Shown: positions 48,107 to 56,721 of the stretch, piece after piece
Numbering within the stretch: position 1 is the first letter of the stretch
Layout: each line of letters starts with the position of its first letter
Source: a virus
Length of the DNA stretch: 64,000 nucleotides
IMG/VR virus record: IMGVR_UViG_3300009506_000012
Span: 18,164 to 82,163 of that record
Strand: one strand, 5' to 3'
Program-made: the position numbers and the translations under genes
Notes under the pieces: model-generated
Database searches by the model: none
Told to the model about the DNA's origin: nothing
Seen by the model: only the letters and a program-made list of their open reading frames with translations

Positions 48107-50979
48107 CTACTTCATTTACTTCGCAGGTAGGATTCAGGATTCGCAACGGGGATTCTGTTGGCTTGAATGTGGATAGTGACTGGGCGGCTAATCAAAATAC
48201 AGGTGCCTCTATTGGGGTTGATACCACCTTCCGTGTCCGTCTTGAAGTTGAGGAACAAAACAATAAGAACGAAGTAGTAGGTGGCCAGCTTGAAGCTCGT
48301 CTAAATACAGGTTCCTGGTTCAATGTAACCACATCATCTACTGTACTCAAGGCAGTTACGTCTGGTCAGTTCACAGATGAAGATGCAACCACAAATCTTC
48401 TAACCGCTTCTGCAAAAGCCTTTGTTGCCGGTTCGGGTTCAGTTGATGGTGTTGCTACTGGTGTAGCTATTCAAAATGAGCATGTTGAATTTGAATATTC
48501 TGTTCAGATTCCAAATGCTGATGTAGTCAATGGGGACACAATTCAATTCAGAATAGCGGGAATTGATGGATGGGCTGTAACCGGCTCGATCACTGTTGTT
48601 GAAACAGTGAATACGAATGCCACCCTGAGCGAAACGCTTGACAACATGACTGCCGCAGCCACGGCTACTGTTCTGGTTGATAGCTCTCTTGCTAAGACCC
48701 TGGCAGACATGACCCTGGCGGGCACAGGAGTACAGCTCAATGAGGCTGTTCTTGCAGAGACTCTCGAGAACATGACCCTGGCAGGTACTGTATCTACCGC
48801 TACTGCTATTGAGGGAACTCTATCTAAAACCTTTGAGGACATGGCAGGATATGGACAAGTACAGACCCCGCACATTATTCTGTCAGATTCATCCTATATC
48901 ACAGCCAGCGGCGAGAACACGACCGCCCAACTTACCCCGCCAAGCGGGAAAACCACCGGTGATTTTCAAGCAGGCCGTATTCAGGATGACGAGAATCCCA
49001 CGGATGCTATTGACCTGGCCACTGATACCTACACAGAACTTGAATGGTCGCTGAAAGCACTCAACCTGAAGATCGGGGATAGCTTCAACTTCAGAGTAAC
49101 CGTCAGCGGCACTGTTCTGGACTCATATTCTGTCACTCCACTAGTGGAGATTGTCAACACAGGTCAGCTTGGTGAAACCCTGGATGGGATGACCGTTGCG
49201 GGTACTGGCACTATAGGCACAGGAGCAAACACAGCCACACTTGCAGAAACCTTTGACGATATGACAGGTGCGGGAACTGCTACCGTTTTGGTAGATGGTT
49301 CTCTGGATAAGACTCTTGAGGACATGATTGCCTCGGGTACGGGCGTGGTTGCCGTTGACAGCTCTCTCGACTCTACGCTTGAAGATATGACGAATGCAGG
49401 GACTGGAACCGTATTGGTTTTGGGTACCCTGGATGAAACTTTTGATGGGATGACCCTGGAAGGTACTGTTAGCCTGGCAACCAATGCTGATGCTGATATC
49501 ACCTTCGAGAATATGATAGGTGCCGGCGCTGGAACTGTTCAGGTGCAAGCATCACTTGATAAGACCTTTGACCCGCTGACGGTTTCCGGAATTGGTATAA
49601 CTCCGATAACATCTGATCTGGATGCTACCTTTGAGGACATGACCAATACAGGTACAGGGACTGTATTGGATGAAGGTAGTCTGAACAGCACTTTTGAGAA
49701 TATGATTGTAGCTGGGAGCGCTGGACTTGGTACCGGGGCGGTTCTCGATGCAACCTTTGAAGATATGTTGCAATCCGGGTTGGGTCAGGTAGATGCAACC
49801 GGTGCAACCGATGCAACCTTCGAGGATATGACCAGTGTGGCCACGGTTGCGGTCCTTGATACAGCTGCTCTTGATATTACCTTCAGCGATATGATTGGTG
49901 TCGGGGATGGAGATGTCCCGGTTATCGCAATCCTCAGTAAATCCTTTGAGGTGATGGATGGTTCCGGGCAAGCCACGGTTGATATTACTGCCTCACTTGA
50001 TAAGTCTTTTGAAGATCTTCAGCAATCCGCTACTGTAAACGTATTTATCACCGGGGCACTTGCTTCCACAATGGAAGATATGGCCGGCGCTGGCACCGCT
50101 ACGGCAGATGCTGGCGGGGTTTTAGATGAAACCCTTGAGGGGATGACGGCTTCAGGCACGATCGCAGTTGATGTCACGGCACAGGCTGATATTACCTTCG
50201 AGGACATGACCCAGAGCGCAACGGGTGGCGCAGGGACTATCCTCACTCTGGATATCACCTTTGAAAACATGGCCGGCGCTGGAACTGTAGAGACTCCAAT
50301 TACTGGCCAGGCAGATATCACTTTCGAGGATATGCTCAATACCGGCACCGGCATTGTGCTTATTGATGTTGACCAGGATATAGCCTTTGATGATATGGCA
50401 GCCAGTGCCCAGGCTGATGTCCTGATCGATGCCAGTCTTGACAGCACCTTCGGCGTCATGGTGGTTGCAGGTACGGCCACGGCAACACAAATAAGCTCAG
50501 GCTCTCTTGATACGCAGTTTGAGGACATGAGTATCAGTGCCGATGCTGATGCCCTCGTGTTCGCAATTGCGAACATTACATTCGACTCCATGACCGGGAC
50601 CGGTGCAGTTAATGTAGCTGTTCATGGAACACTGGCAGATCAGTTTGATGATATGCTTGCCGATGGAGATGCCAAGGCGCTTGTAACAGGAACATTGTCA
50701 CGTACTTTTGATGACATGTTCATGGTGATTGAGGGGATAATAGGGAATGCAAGTGTAGTCTTTGAGGATATGGCTGGCGCAGGCACAGCGATTGCACCTG
50801 CCAGTGCCCAGGCCGATATCAGTTTCACTGGCACATACATCAAGCATAAACTGGAACATCAATTCACAGTCACAGCATACACAACCAGTCAAATTCTATT
50901 GAAAACCGAATCCGCAGGAACTGAAACGGTTATCAACACTGAAGGAGCAGGCTCCTTAGAAATAGAGACACGTGTATGA
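48103..50979 (+). CDS. Long fibre protein made of about 30 short repeats
   Basis: 958 residues. A beta-sandwich N-terminal domain (1-165) is followed by about 30 copies of a 21-22 residue unit, consensus LDxTFEDMTxAGTGTVxVxxS. One non-repeat domain (about 250-345, LTPPSGKTTGDFQAGRIQDD) interrupts the array. Degenerate repeats like these usually form a beta solenoid or a rigid rod. It probably extends from the tail to the host surface. Repeats also occur in the 352-residue fibre at 42957. Confidence 0.75.
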   Translation: MTTSFTSQVGFRIRNGDSVGLNVDSDWAANQNTGASIGVDTTFRVRLEVEEQNNKNEVVGGQLEARLNTGSWFNVTTSSTVLKAVTSGQFTDEDATTNLLTASAKAFVAGSGSVDGVATGVAIQNEHVEFEYSVQIPNADVVNGDTIQFRIAGIDGWAVTGSITVVETVNTNATLSETLDNMTAAATATVLVDSSLAKTLADMTLAGTGVQLNEAVLAETLENMTLAGTVSTATAIEGTLSKTFEDMAGYGQVQTPHIILSDSSYITASGENTTAQLTPPSGKTTGDFQAGRIQDDENPTDAIDLATDTYTELEWSLKALNLKIGDSFNFRVTVSGTVLDSYSVTPLVEIVNTGQLGETLDGMTVAGTGTIGTGANTATLAETFDDMTGAGTATVLVDGSLDKTLEDMIASGTGVVAVDSSLDSTLEDMTNAGTGTVLVLGTLDETFDGMTLEGTVSLATNADADITFENMIGAGAGTVQVQASLDKTFDPLTVSGIGITPITSDLDATFEDMTNTGTGTVLDEGSLNSTFENMIVAGSAGLGTGAVLDATFEDMLQSGLGQVDATGATDATFEDMTSVATVAVLDTAALDITFSDMIGVGDGDVPVIAILSKSFEVMDGSGQATVDITASLDKSFEDLQQSATVNVFITGALASTMEDMAGAGTATADAGGVLDETLEGMTASGTIAVDVTAQADITFEDMTQSATGGAGTILTLDITFENMAGAGTVETPITGQADITFEDMLNTGTGIVLIDVDQDIAFDDMAASAQADVLIDASLDSTFGVMVVAGTATATQISSGSLDTQFEDMSISADADALVFAIANITFDSMTGTGAVNVAVHGTLADQFDDMLADGDAKALVTGTLSRTFDDMFMVIEGIIGNASVVFEDMAGAGTAIAPASAQADISFTGTYIKHKLEHQFTVTAYTTSQILLKTESAGTETVINTEGAGSLEIETRV
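49136..49149. repeat. Dispersed palindrome copy 6 (14 bp core)
   Basis: CTCCACTAGTGGAG inside the repeat-fibre gene, read as Pro-Leu-Val-Glu in the same frame as copy 5. It lacks the outer G/C pair. Confidence 0.75.
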
Positions 50980-51314
50980 GTGATAGACCTGACTTACATG
51001 TAGGCGATTGGGGATTTCCTATTGTCCTTCAGGTAAAGGACAAAGCAACCAGTCGCGCAAAAGATATTAGTAATGCTACAACATTGACCATGCTATTCCA
51101 AAAACCCGGTACCGGAGGAGAGACATTTTCTAAAGATGCCATATTATCCGGAAGCGGAGATGATGGTAAGATGCAATATACTCTTGAGCAAGGTATCATT
51201 GATACGGCTGGGGAATGGAGTATTCAAGGTTTGGCAGAGGATGACAACGGCACATTCTATACGGACATTGAGATATTCACTGTCGGAGAGAACATTATTA
51301 TTCAAGGATCCTAA
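50976..51314 (+). CDS. Baseplate upper protein (BppU-like N-terminal domain)
   Basis: 112 residues, coupled by ATGA. The pattern LHVGDWGFPIVLQVKDKA, then ATTLTMLFQKPG and YTLEQGIIDTAGEWSIQ, resembles the N-terminal domain of BppU-type baseplate and fibre-anchoring proteins. It likely links fibres to the tail tip. Confidence 0.6.
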   Translation: MSDRPDLHVGDWGFPIVLQVKDKATSRAKDISNATTLTMLFQKPGTGGETFSKDAILSGSGDDGKMQYTLEQGIIDTAGEWSIQGLAEDDNGTFYTDIEIFTVGENIIIQGS

Positions 51315-51316
51315 AC

Positions 51317-51925
51317 ATGCCTACCCAATTTGAGATATTTGTCCAGAATGCACTTGAGATCCACGATCCATATGCACAGGGACATGGAAAAAACGTATCT
51401 CAGTTAGCCTTACTGCTTGCATTAGAGTACGAGGACGGAACTCATCAAGAAAAGATTGACTACCCCACGTTGCAGATCGCTGCAAATATCCATGATGTGG
51501 GAAAACTGTTCGTACCAGAAATATTCATAAGCAAATCAACCAGGCTGACAATTTCAGAAATGGAGACTATCAAACTGCATACTGTGTTGGGCTATAGAGC
51601 TGTACAGTCTATGAGCCTGCCCTTTATCGCGCAAGATGTTATTCTGCATCATCATGAAAACTGGGATGGCACTGGATATCCACATGGATTGCTTGAAACC
51701 AATATCAGTATCTATTGCAGAATTGTACGCATTGTAGATTCTGCTGATGTCATGTTTGGAGCTAACAGACCTTATAAGAAACGAAAATCAGTCCAGCAAA
51801 TCATTACAGAACTTGAGTTTTGTTCGGGGCGTGAATACGATCCGTATCTGACGGCCAAGTTTGTCGGCATGCTTCGCAGGAAACCCGAAATACTAGAGGA
51901 AAGATATGGATACACAGGTTCTTGA
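51317..51925 (+). CDS. HD-GYP domain phosphodiesterase
   Basis: 202 residues consisting almost entirely of one HD-GYP domain. Metal and signature residues are all present: H23, H59-D60 with K63 (IHDVGK), H88, HHH 111-113 (HHHENWDGTGYP, GYP at 120-122), D141 and RPYKKRKS at 151-158. HD-GYP enzymes hydrolyse cyclic dinucleotides such as c-di-GMP, and some cleave 3'3'-cGAMP. There is no sensor domain. It lies between fibre and lysis genes, overlaps the next gene by 20 bases, and may alter host signalling or counter a cyclic-nucleotide defence. Confidence 0.85.
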   Translation: MPTQFEIFVQNALEIHDPYAQGHGKNVSQLALLLALEYEDGTHQEKIDYPTLQIAANIHDVGKLFVPEIFISKSTRLTISEMETIKLHTVLGYRAVQSMSLPFIAQDVILHHHENWDGTGYPHGLLETNISIYCRIVRIVDSADVMFGANRPYKKRKSVQQIITELEFCSGREYDPYLTAKFVGMLRRKPEILEERYGYTGS

Positions 51926-52454
51926 GGCTTTTCAAAAGATTGTCCAGAATGAAAACAGGCATCTAACTGAACGCTTTAACGCTGAGATCAATGGCGTATT
52001 AAGAGCCGTTGAAACTGTATCTCAAGATGTCAAAGAACTAGAAGGTAGGATGCGGCTTCTTGAAATATCCAATTCGGGTGTGATCGCAGAAATACAAGGA
52101 CGTATTGGTCAGCTTGTATCCAAACAAGTTGAACTTGAAAAAGATATCAATGTTATCGGACAAAGACAACAAGACTGGAATAAATATTACAAAGCCATGG
52201 AGGAGGAGATTGTCAAGTATTCGAAAGAAGTATTTTTAGAAAAAGATGAATTCCTTCAAAAAATGGCCGAACGGGATAAAGCTGACGCTGAAAAATGGCA
52301 GGAGCAATCCAACATCAACACCACTAACAAGGCGATCAAGGCCGCTGTCTATGTGCTGGCAGGAGCTGCGCTTTCTCTGATCATGGCCACGGCCTGGCAG
52401 ATATACCTAACCGGTGGAATCCAGAATTATGCTGAATACTTGATGGGAAAATAA
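51906..52454 (+). CDS. XhlA-like coiled-coil / membrane protein
   Basis: 182 residues, AGAGGAAAG site. Long coiled coil (about 20-105), then one membrane helix at about 145-167 (AAVYVLAGAALSLIMATAW). This layout is like hemolysin XhlA-type proteins in Gram-positive phage lysis cassettes, and it lies beside the endolysin and holin candidates. A spanin is another option. It ends just before the endolysin candidate. Confidence 0.6.
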   Translation: MDTQVLEAFQKIVQNENRHLTERFNAEINGVLRAVETVSQDVKELEGRMRLLEISNSGVIAEIQGRIGQLVSKQVELEKDINVIGQRQQDWNKYYKAMEEEIVKYSKEVFLEKDEFLQKMAERDKADAEKWQEQSNINTTNKAIKAAVYVLAGAALSLIMATAWQIYLTGGIQNYAEYLMGK

Positions 52455-52489
52455 TTTATAATGACCGAACAAACCTATACGGAGGAACA

Positions 52490-53386
52490 ATGACACAGAC
52501 GGCTTATGGATGGTATGCAATCCTGGATAACAAAATTCCAGTATACGAAGATCAACTTGTGGAAATGGTAGATCACGGCTTAACTGGTTTACAGATCGCA
52601 ACCGCAAAAGGTAGTCACCAATTAGGCTTGGCCCAACAGCACACTGAAATAGCAGACAGCCTCGGTATTCCTTACAGCATTCTAGTGCGCACAGATCCAA
52701 CAGATAAAGATGTTGCCAGGCAGGTGAAAGTTGCAGCATCTTCTTTGACGCTCAGGAATGCAAGTTCCATTTCTGTTCAGATGGATATCTTCTGGATGGA
52801 TTGGAGGGAAATGATAGCCAGGAATACTCACAGTTCTAATGGTTATGTTCGAACACAACGATCTGATGCTCTCAATCGCTGGTATCGAGATTACTTGAAA
52901 CGATTGCGCAAAGAGATCAATGACCCGGCCTTTGCGATTGTTGGCGTATCTCCTAAATGGTACATTCACAAATACTGTAGGATTCTTTCCAGTACAATTT
53001 CAACCATGTGTGATGCTTATATAGGCGAGGATCCCATGTTTTACGAACAAGAAGCACCTCTTGAAATGACCTGGGGTGAATTCGAAAGCAAGATATTATC
53101 TTATCAACCTCTGCGTATGAATATTCCTGGAACTATGAAGGTGGCAGGCTTTGAACTTGGGAGGTTGCCAGTCCTGGGATTTCCTGCTGTAAAAATAGGA
53201 GTTACTTCGACCATGAGTTTATTCGGCAGTTTGTCTATCATCGGCCAGGAAGCAGAAACAGAAATAGAAACAGGAAAGGAGGACGAAGAATCAGAGGAGC
53301 CCGAGGAACCCGAACCAGAAGAAGCGCCTGAAGAAGAAACATCTGAAGAAGAAGTATCCGAGAAGGATGAAGGAGAATCAGAATGA
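52490..53386 (+). CDS. Endolysin candidate, TIM-barrel glycosidase-like
   Basis: 298 residues, CGGAGG site. Residues 1-215 have the layout of a GH25-type (lysozyme) TIM barrel: a strand at GWYAIL, GLTGLQIATAKGS, IPYSILVRTDPTDKD and VQMDIFWMDW. Catalytic acids are not certain. The C-terminal 45 residues are an almost pure Glu/Pro/Ser tail. It lies next to the holin and XhlA-like genes. It may degrade peptidoglycan; homology search would decide. Confidence 0.5.
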   Translation: MTQTAYGWYAILDNKIPVYEDQLVEMVDHGLTGLQIATAKGSHQLGLAQQHTEIADSLGIPYSILVRTDPTDKDVARQVKVAASSLTLRNASSISVQMDIFWMDWREMIARNTHSSNGYVRTQRSDALNRWYRDYLKRLRKEINDPAFAIVGVSPKWYIHKYCRILSSTISTMCDAYIGEDPMFYEQEAPLEMTWGEFESKILSYQPLRMNIPGTMKVAGFELGRLPVLGFPAVKIGVTSTMSLFGSLSIIGQEAETEIETGKEDEESEEPEEPEPEEAPEEETSEEEVSEKDEGESE

Positions 53387-53748
53387 TCAATTACGCACCT
53401 GGTGTTTATGTGGTCAAGGTTTTCAGATTGAATATTCGCGGAGCTGCTGACGCTACCCACAACGGAACGCTTATTGGCCAACAACTTACACAGGGTGAAA
53501 ATGTTACTGTATTTGAAATCCTGGACGGAAAAGTATCAGGAGGTAAGGCAGTCTTTGGAAGGATTTCCCCGGTTGGAAGCAATCAACCAATGTATATTTG
53601 CCTTACAGATTTCAATCGTACCTTCGCTGAATACGATAGCCCGCTTATTACACAACCAATACCACAATCCAAAACAGACAGAGATTTTCTACGTTCACTC
53701 TATGCCTGGGCCGTTACTCAAGGGTATCAGGGTCCAGCACCCCTATAA
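53383..53748 (+). CDS. SH3-like protein of the lysis module
   Basis: 121 residues, coupled by ATGA. Residues 10-60 read like a bacterial SH3 domain (FRLNIRGAADATHNGTLIGQ followed by LTQGENVTVFEI), a type used for cell-wall binding. It may cooperate with the endolysin candidate as a separate binding subunit. Function inferred. Confidence 0.6.
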   Translation: MINYAPGVYVVKVFRLNIRGAADATHNGTLIGQQLTQGENVTVFEILDGKVSGGKAVFGRISPVGSNQPMYICLTDFNRTFAEYDSPLITQPIPQSKTDRDFLRSLYAWAVTQGYQGPAPL

Positions 53749-53760
53749 AGGAGTATGCAA

Positions 53761-54282
53761 ATGTTCGCTCATTCTCGCAAACGTCTTTTCTTAATGACAG
53801 TGGTCCTGGCTCTTGTTATGGCCATGTTCCTTGTCATCCCCGTCTTGGCCGCACCCGTTGGTTTTCAGGTCGAGGAACCCACCTTTGACTTTGGTGCGTT
53901 CCTTCAGAGTTGTACTGCCCTGTTCGCTACTTTGGTTGGTATCAACCAGTTCATTATGTTCCTGGTCAACTTCTTGAAAATGGTAAAGGTTGTTCCAGAT
54001 GGTGGTGGCGAATCTGCTTATAAACTATTGAACGGTCTTGCCTTTGCACTCTTGTTGGCACAGCAACTATTCTTACCTGCGTTTGATGTATTGCAGATTG
54101 ATAAAATTGCAGGTCTGCTTGCCCAGCTTGGCAGTATCGTTGTGCCGGCGCTGATCGCTATTGCTTTCCCGGCTGTCATGTGGTTGGGTGAGAAGGCTTA
54201 TCAGGCCTGGCGAGGCTTCCCCGTTCTCGGATATTCTTACAGTGCCGGTGGCATGAAGGCACTGTTCTCTAAAAATGGATAA
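53761..54282 (+). CDS. Holin-like membrane protein
   Basis: 173 residues from the ATG at 53761, since AAAGGAG lies 7 bases upstream; an ATG at 53755 is too close to it. A signal-peptide-like segment (LFLMTVVLALVMAMFLVIPV, with a possible cut after LAA) is followed by membrane segments near 45-65, 82-102 and 113-135. Size and place at the end of the lysis cassette suggest a holin or an inner-membrane partner of it, longer than most holins (80-150). Confidence 0.6.
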   Translation: MFAHSRKRLFLMTVVLALVMAMFLVIPVLAAPVGFQVEEPTFDFGAFLQSCTALFATLVGINQFIMFLVNFLKMVKVVPDGGGESAYKLLNGLAFALLLAQQLFLPAFDVLQIDKIAGLLAQLGSIVVPALIAIAFPAVMWLGEKAYQAWRGFPVLGYSYSAGGMKALFSKNG

Positions 54283-54367
54283 CAGATAGTCACTTACAAC
54301 TATCTGTGTCATAAAAAAGAGCGAGGGTATAGGACCTCGCTCTAAATTTTGCTCCACATTGTGGAGC
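54282..54367. terminator. Three-hairpin convergent terminator
   Basis: Stem 1: ACAGATAGT/ACTATCTGT (54282-54307). Stem 2: AGAGCGAGG/CCTCGCTCT (54318-54343), followed on the minus strand by TTTTTT. Stem 3: palindrome copy 7 (54351-54367), followed on the plus strand by ATTTTTATTTTTTC. It lies between the ends of convergent operons, so it stops both. Confidence 0.8.
54351..54367. repeat. Dispersed palindrome copy 7
   Basis: GCTCCACATTGTGGAGC, same as copies 2 and 4, here with a T-rich tail that makes a rightward intrinsic terminator. Confidence 0.85.
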
Positions 54368-54371
54368 ATTT

Positions 54372-54923
54372 TTATTTTTTCTTCAGCATATTCTTGGTTG
54401 CTTTCTTGGCAACCGTAAACCAATCTTCAAGACGCGGCTTGGCATATTCTGTCAGCTTGAACACTACATCATCCACGATATCCTGAACAACAAAATCGAT
54501 CGTGCCGTTTTGATTCTGTATCCTCAGCTGCATATCGTTGATAACTTGTGTCTGAAACATGGCTGGTAGTGGATGGCTTTGGTCAACTGCGTAAGCATCG
54601 ATTGCCATATGGATAAAACGAGCTTCCGGAATAATCCTGCTAAGAACCTCGAAGGCAAATGATCTCTTGATTACTGTTCGGAATTCTTTGGGCTCAGGTA
54701 TCTTGTCCCAGATACAGCTACCCTCCAACTTGCTCAAACCTCCCTGGTGTCTGATTTTTGCAGACCAGTTCAAAAGGATCATGTTCGTATCATTATCCAG
54801 AGGCGGGAAGGTTATGTACAATTCCTCAAAAGGGATGTTCAGGGAATCAGCAATAGCACGAATGGCATGCTGACCTTCACCAAGCCAAACATTTGCGTCT
54901 TTGGTAAGTGGATTATTCTTCAT
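54372..54923 (-). CDS. Hypothetical protein
   Basis: 183 residues, helical and amphipathic with a Lys-rich C-terminus (KKATKNMLKKK). No family recognised. It is the last gene of the right leftward operon, ending at the terminator, and overlaps the upstream gene by 11 bases. Confidence 0.7.
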   Translation of the reverse strand: MKNNPLTKDANVWLGEGQHAIRAIADSLNIPFEELYITFPPLDNDTNMILLNWSAKIRHQGGLSKLEGSCIWDKIPEPKEFRTVIKRSFAFEVLSRIIPEARFIHMAIDAYAVDQSHPLPAMFQTQVINDMQLRIQNQNGTIDFVVQDIVDDVVFKLTEYAKPRLEDWFTVAKKATKNMLKKK

Positions 54924-55164
54924 CGTTTATCCTTTCAGTATAAGTATCGATCAGATTCTTGATATCTTCTGAATAGTGATAGGCATCAAGTTCAAAAACT
55001 GGTCCAGTGGGCGGGATTGTATCAGCCAGGTATTTTATCTGTGGCCATATATGTCGAAAGATTTCAATCAGCGTCAAAGCCTCCCAAAGAGGATATCGAG
55101 CCTTAGAGTGTTTGACAATTGGCCGTTTACCATCCCATATCCATATAGCATATTTTTGCATCAT
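54913..55164 (-). CDS. Small hypothetical protein
   Basis: 83 residues from the ATG at 55162-55164, after AGGA which lies at the foot of the hairpin at 55179-55234; a longer frame to 55221 would run through that hairpin. Trp/Tyr-rich with an acidic end. Function unknown. Confidence 0.65.
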   Translation of the reverse strand: MMQKYAIWIWDGKRPIVKHSKARYPLWEALTLIEIFRHIWPQIKYLADTIPPTGPVFELDAYHYSEDIKNLIDTYTERINDEE

Positions 55165-55178
55165 AACGCTTTTTTCCT

Positions 55179-55234
55179 GTGTACGCACCCTGCGTATGTA
55201 CGTCCCGTAGGGGAAAATCACAGGGTGCGCACAC
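55179..55234. promoter_or_regulatory. Strong hairpin in a leader
   Basis: GTGTACGCACCCTG (55179-55192) pairs with CAGGGTGCGCACAC (55221-55234) with one mismatch, loop 28 bases holding a small CCC-gta-GGG stem. On the minus strand its far arm is followed directly by the AGGA site of the gene starting at 55164. No U-tract follows, so translational control or RNA stability is more likely than termination. Confidence 0.6.
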
Positions 55235-55248
55235 TAAAAGTGGGGAAG

Positions 55249-55920
55249 TCAGTTATCTTCAGACCATACGTCCTTCAGTGTTTCGAAATGACCGTAGCCA
55301 AGATTACGCATGATTTGAATGGCTTCATCAGTCTCTACCAGAACATAAGGATCGTTCGGTTTTGAACCAGCCTTTTCAATGATATCAAGTTGCAGGAAAT
55401 ATCCCATAATACGTTCCAGCTTTTTACGGCCTATCCTGTAAGTGGATTTCATGGCAGTCTGTGTGGTAGGACGATGATTAGAGAATGCCCTTGCCACGGT
55501 CATGATATCGCTTTGCCATTCTTCAGGAATATCAGTATGTACAACCTGAGTACCATCCGGACGTTCGATCTTGAAAACCAGCACCCGAGTGCTTGGAATA
55601 TCAGGCTTCCCGTCAAAGTTCAGGTCGCCTCGTGCAATCATTTCACTCTTAACATTCCAACGCCATAGAGAAAATAGAAAAACAGCACTGGCCAGGGCAA
55701 ATGAAATAAAGATATCCCACCAGAACCAGCCAACCCACAACTGGGTTTGCGCGAGAGAACCAACCAGACAGAACGAAAGCACGAACGCAATTCCAGTATG
55801 CCATATAGGAATCTTGGCAGCTACTTCTGTCTTGTGTACGATGTCACCGAATACGGCATACTGTTCGTGATCCGGACGCTGTGTCTGTTGTGGCTGAAAA
55901 GCTATATTACTGTTTCGCAT
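55249..55920 (-). CDS. Membrane protein with C-terminal winged-helix-like domain
   Basis: 223 residues. Two membrane helices at about 41-58 and 63-87, then GDLNFDGKPD, an EF-hand-like Ca-binding pattern, and a C-terminal domain that resembles a winged helix (QTAMKSTYRIGRKKLERIM, LDIIEKAG). A membrane-bound DNA-binding or signalling protein is possible. It overlaps the lipoprotein gene by 14 bases and is probably co-expressed with it. Confidence 0.6.
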   Translation of the reverse strand: MRNSNIAFQPQQTQRPDHEQYAVFGDIVHKTEVAAKIPIWHTGIAFVLSFCLVGSLAQTQLWVGWFWWDIFISFALASAVFLFSLWRWNVKSEMIARGDLNFDGKPDIPSTRVLVFKIERPDGTQVVHTDIPEEWQSDIMTVARAFSNHRPTTQTAMKSTYRIGRKKLERIMGYFLQLDIIEKAGSKPNDPYVLVETDEAIQIMRNLGYGHFETLKDVWSEDN

Positions 55921-56704
55921 CTCGATATCCTTCTATCAAATCTTCGAGGTATTTCTTGATCGTAGTTTCATCGGTCAAGGGTTGACCAGGAATTACTATA
56001 TCAGTATTGGCCATGGCTTCCGCAACTTCTCCATGAGAGGACACCAAGCCAGTCTTACGCATATTACTCAGCATCACAGAAGCCAACAATACTTCCCGGT
56101 TGATCTCTTTCATCTGTACATCACCGGCAGCATTTTCGTTTAGCTTTGTGATAACACGACTAGTTTGAACGTCCACAATACTCCATTCAGATTTGAATCG
56201 ACTATGCTTGATGTTGATACCCAAAGCATTTTCAATCTTGTCGGTCCAGGTATTACTGTTACTGGACTGTGGAAGCTGGTGCATAAACGGACGAGCAAGA
56301 CGAGTTTGCGGGTCAATTGGAATTAGATTACTACGAATAGTCATCCATTGAGCCATTGAATTTGCGCCGGCATCAATCACAATCCATGCACCTCTGGATA
56401 GCGCCAGGCCACCGACCACAACCACCATAAACATACTGTACAGAAACCAGGTGCCCAGTTTGACAATTGTTCCTTGCCATTTACTACGTACCTGTTTCCA
56501 GTATTCTTTTTTGGATACTTCAAAGTTGTGCATTTCAGAATCTTGCAAGCGCTCTTGTGCCATGTTCTGGGCAGTTTGATCAGCAAGCAATTCAGTCTGA
56601 TACTTTTGCCCCTCAGCCTTTATTTGGGCGGCTGTTTGATAGTTGCAAGAGGTAACCAGAAAAGCAAATACAGATATCAATAAAATTTTCAGTGTAGTGT
56701 TCAT
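55907..56704 (-). CDS. Putative lipoprotein with internal membrane helix
   Basis: 265 residues. N-terminal signal with lipobox LVTSC, lipid on Cys20. A second membrane helix at about 83-103 (LGTWFLYSMFMVVVVGGLAL) then a soluble C-terminal domain. Phage lipoproteins often act in the envelope, for example in superinfection exclusion; here that is inference. Coupled to the winged-helix membrane protein. Confidence 0.65.
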   Translation of the reverse strand: MNTTLKILLISVFAFLVTSCNYQTAAQIKAEGQKYQTELLADQTAQNMAQERLQDSEMHNFEVSKKEYWKQVRSKWQGTIVKLGTWFLYSMFMVVVVGGLALSRGAWIVIDAGANSMAQWMTIRSNLIPIDPQTRLARPFMHQLPQSSNSNTWTDKIENALGINIKHSRFKSEWSIVDVQTSRVITKLNENAAGDVQMKEINREVLLASVMLSNMRKTGLVSSHGEVAEAMANTDIVIPGQPLTDETTIKKYLEDLIEGYRDAKQ

Positions 56705-56721
56705 GTCAATGTCTCTAACTT

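Noticed and set aside
52456-52461. TATAAT before the endolysin candidate as a promoter
   Set aside because: No acceptable -35 hexamer 16-18 bases upstream; AT-rich chance match is likely.
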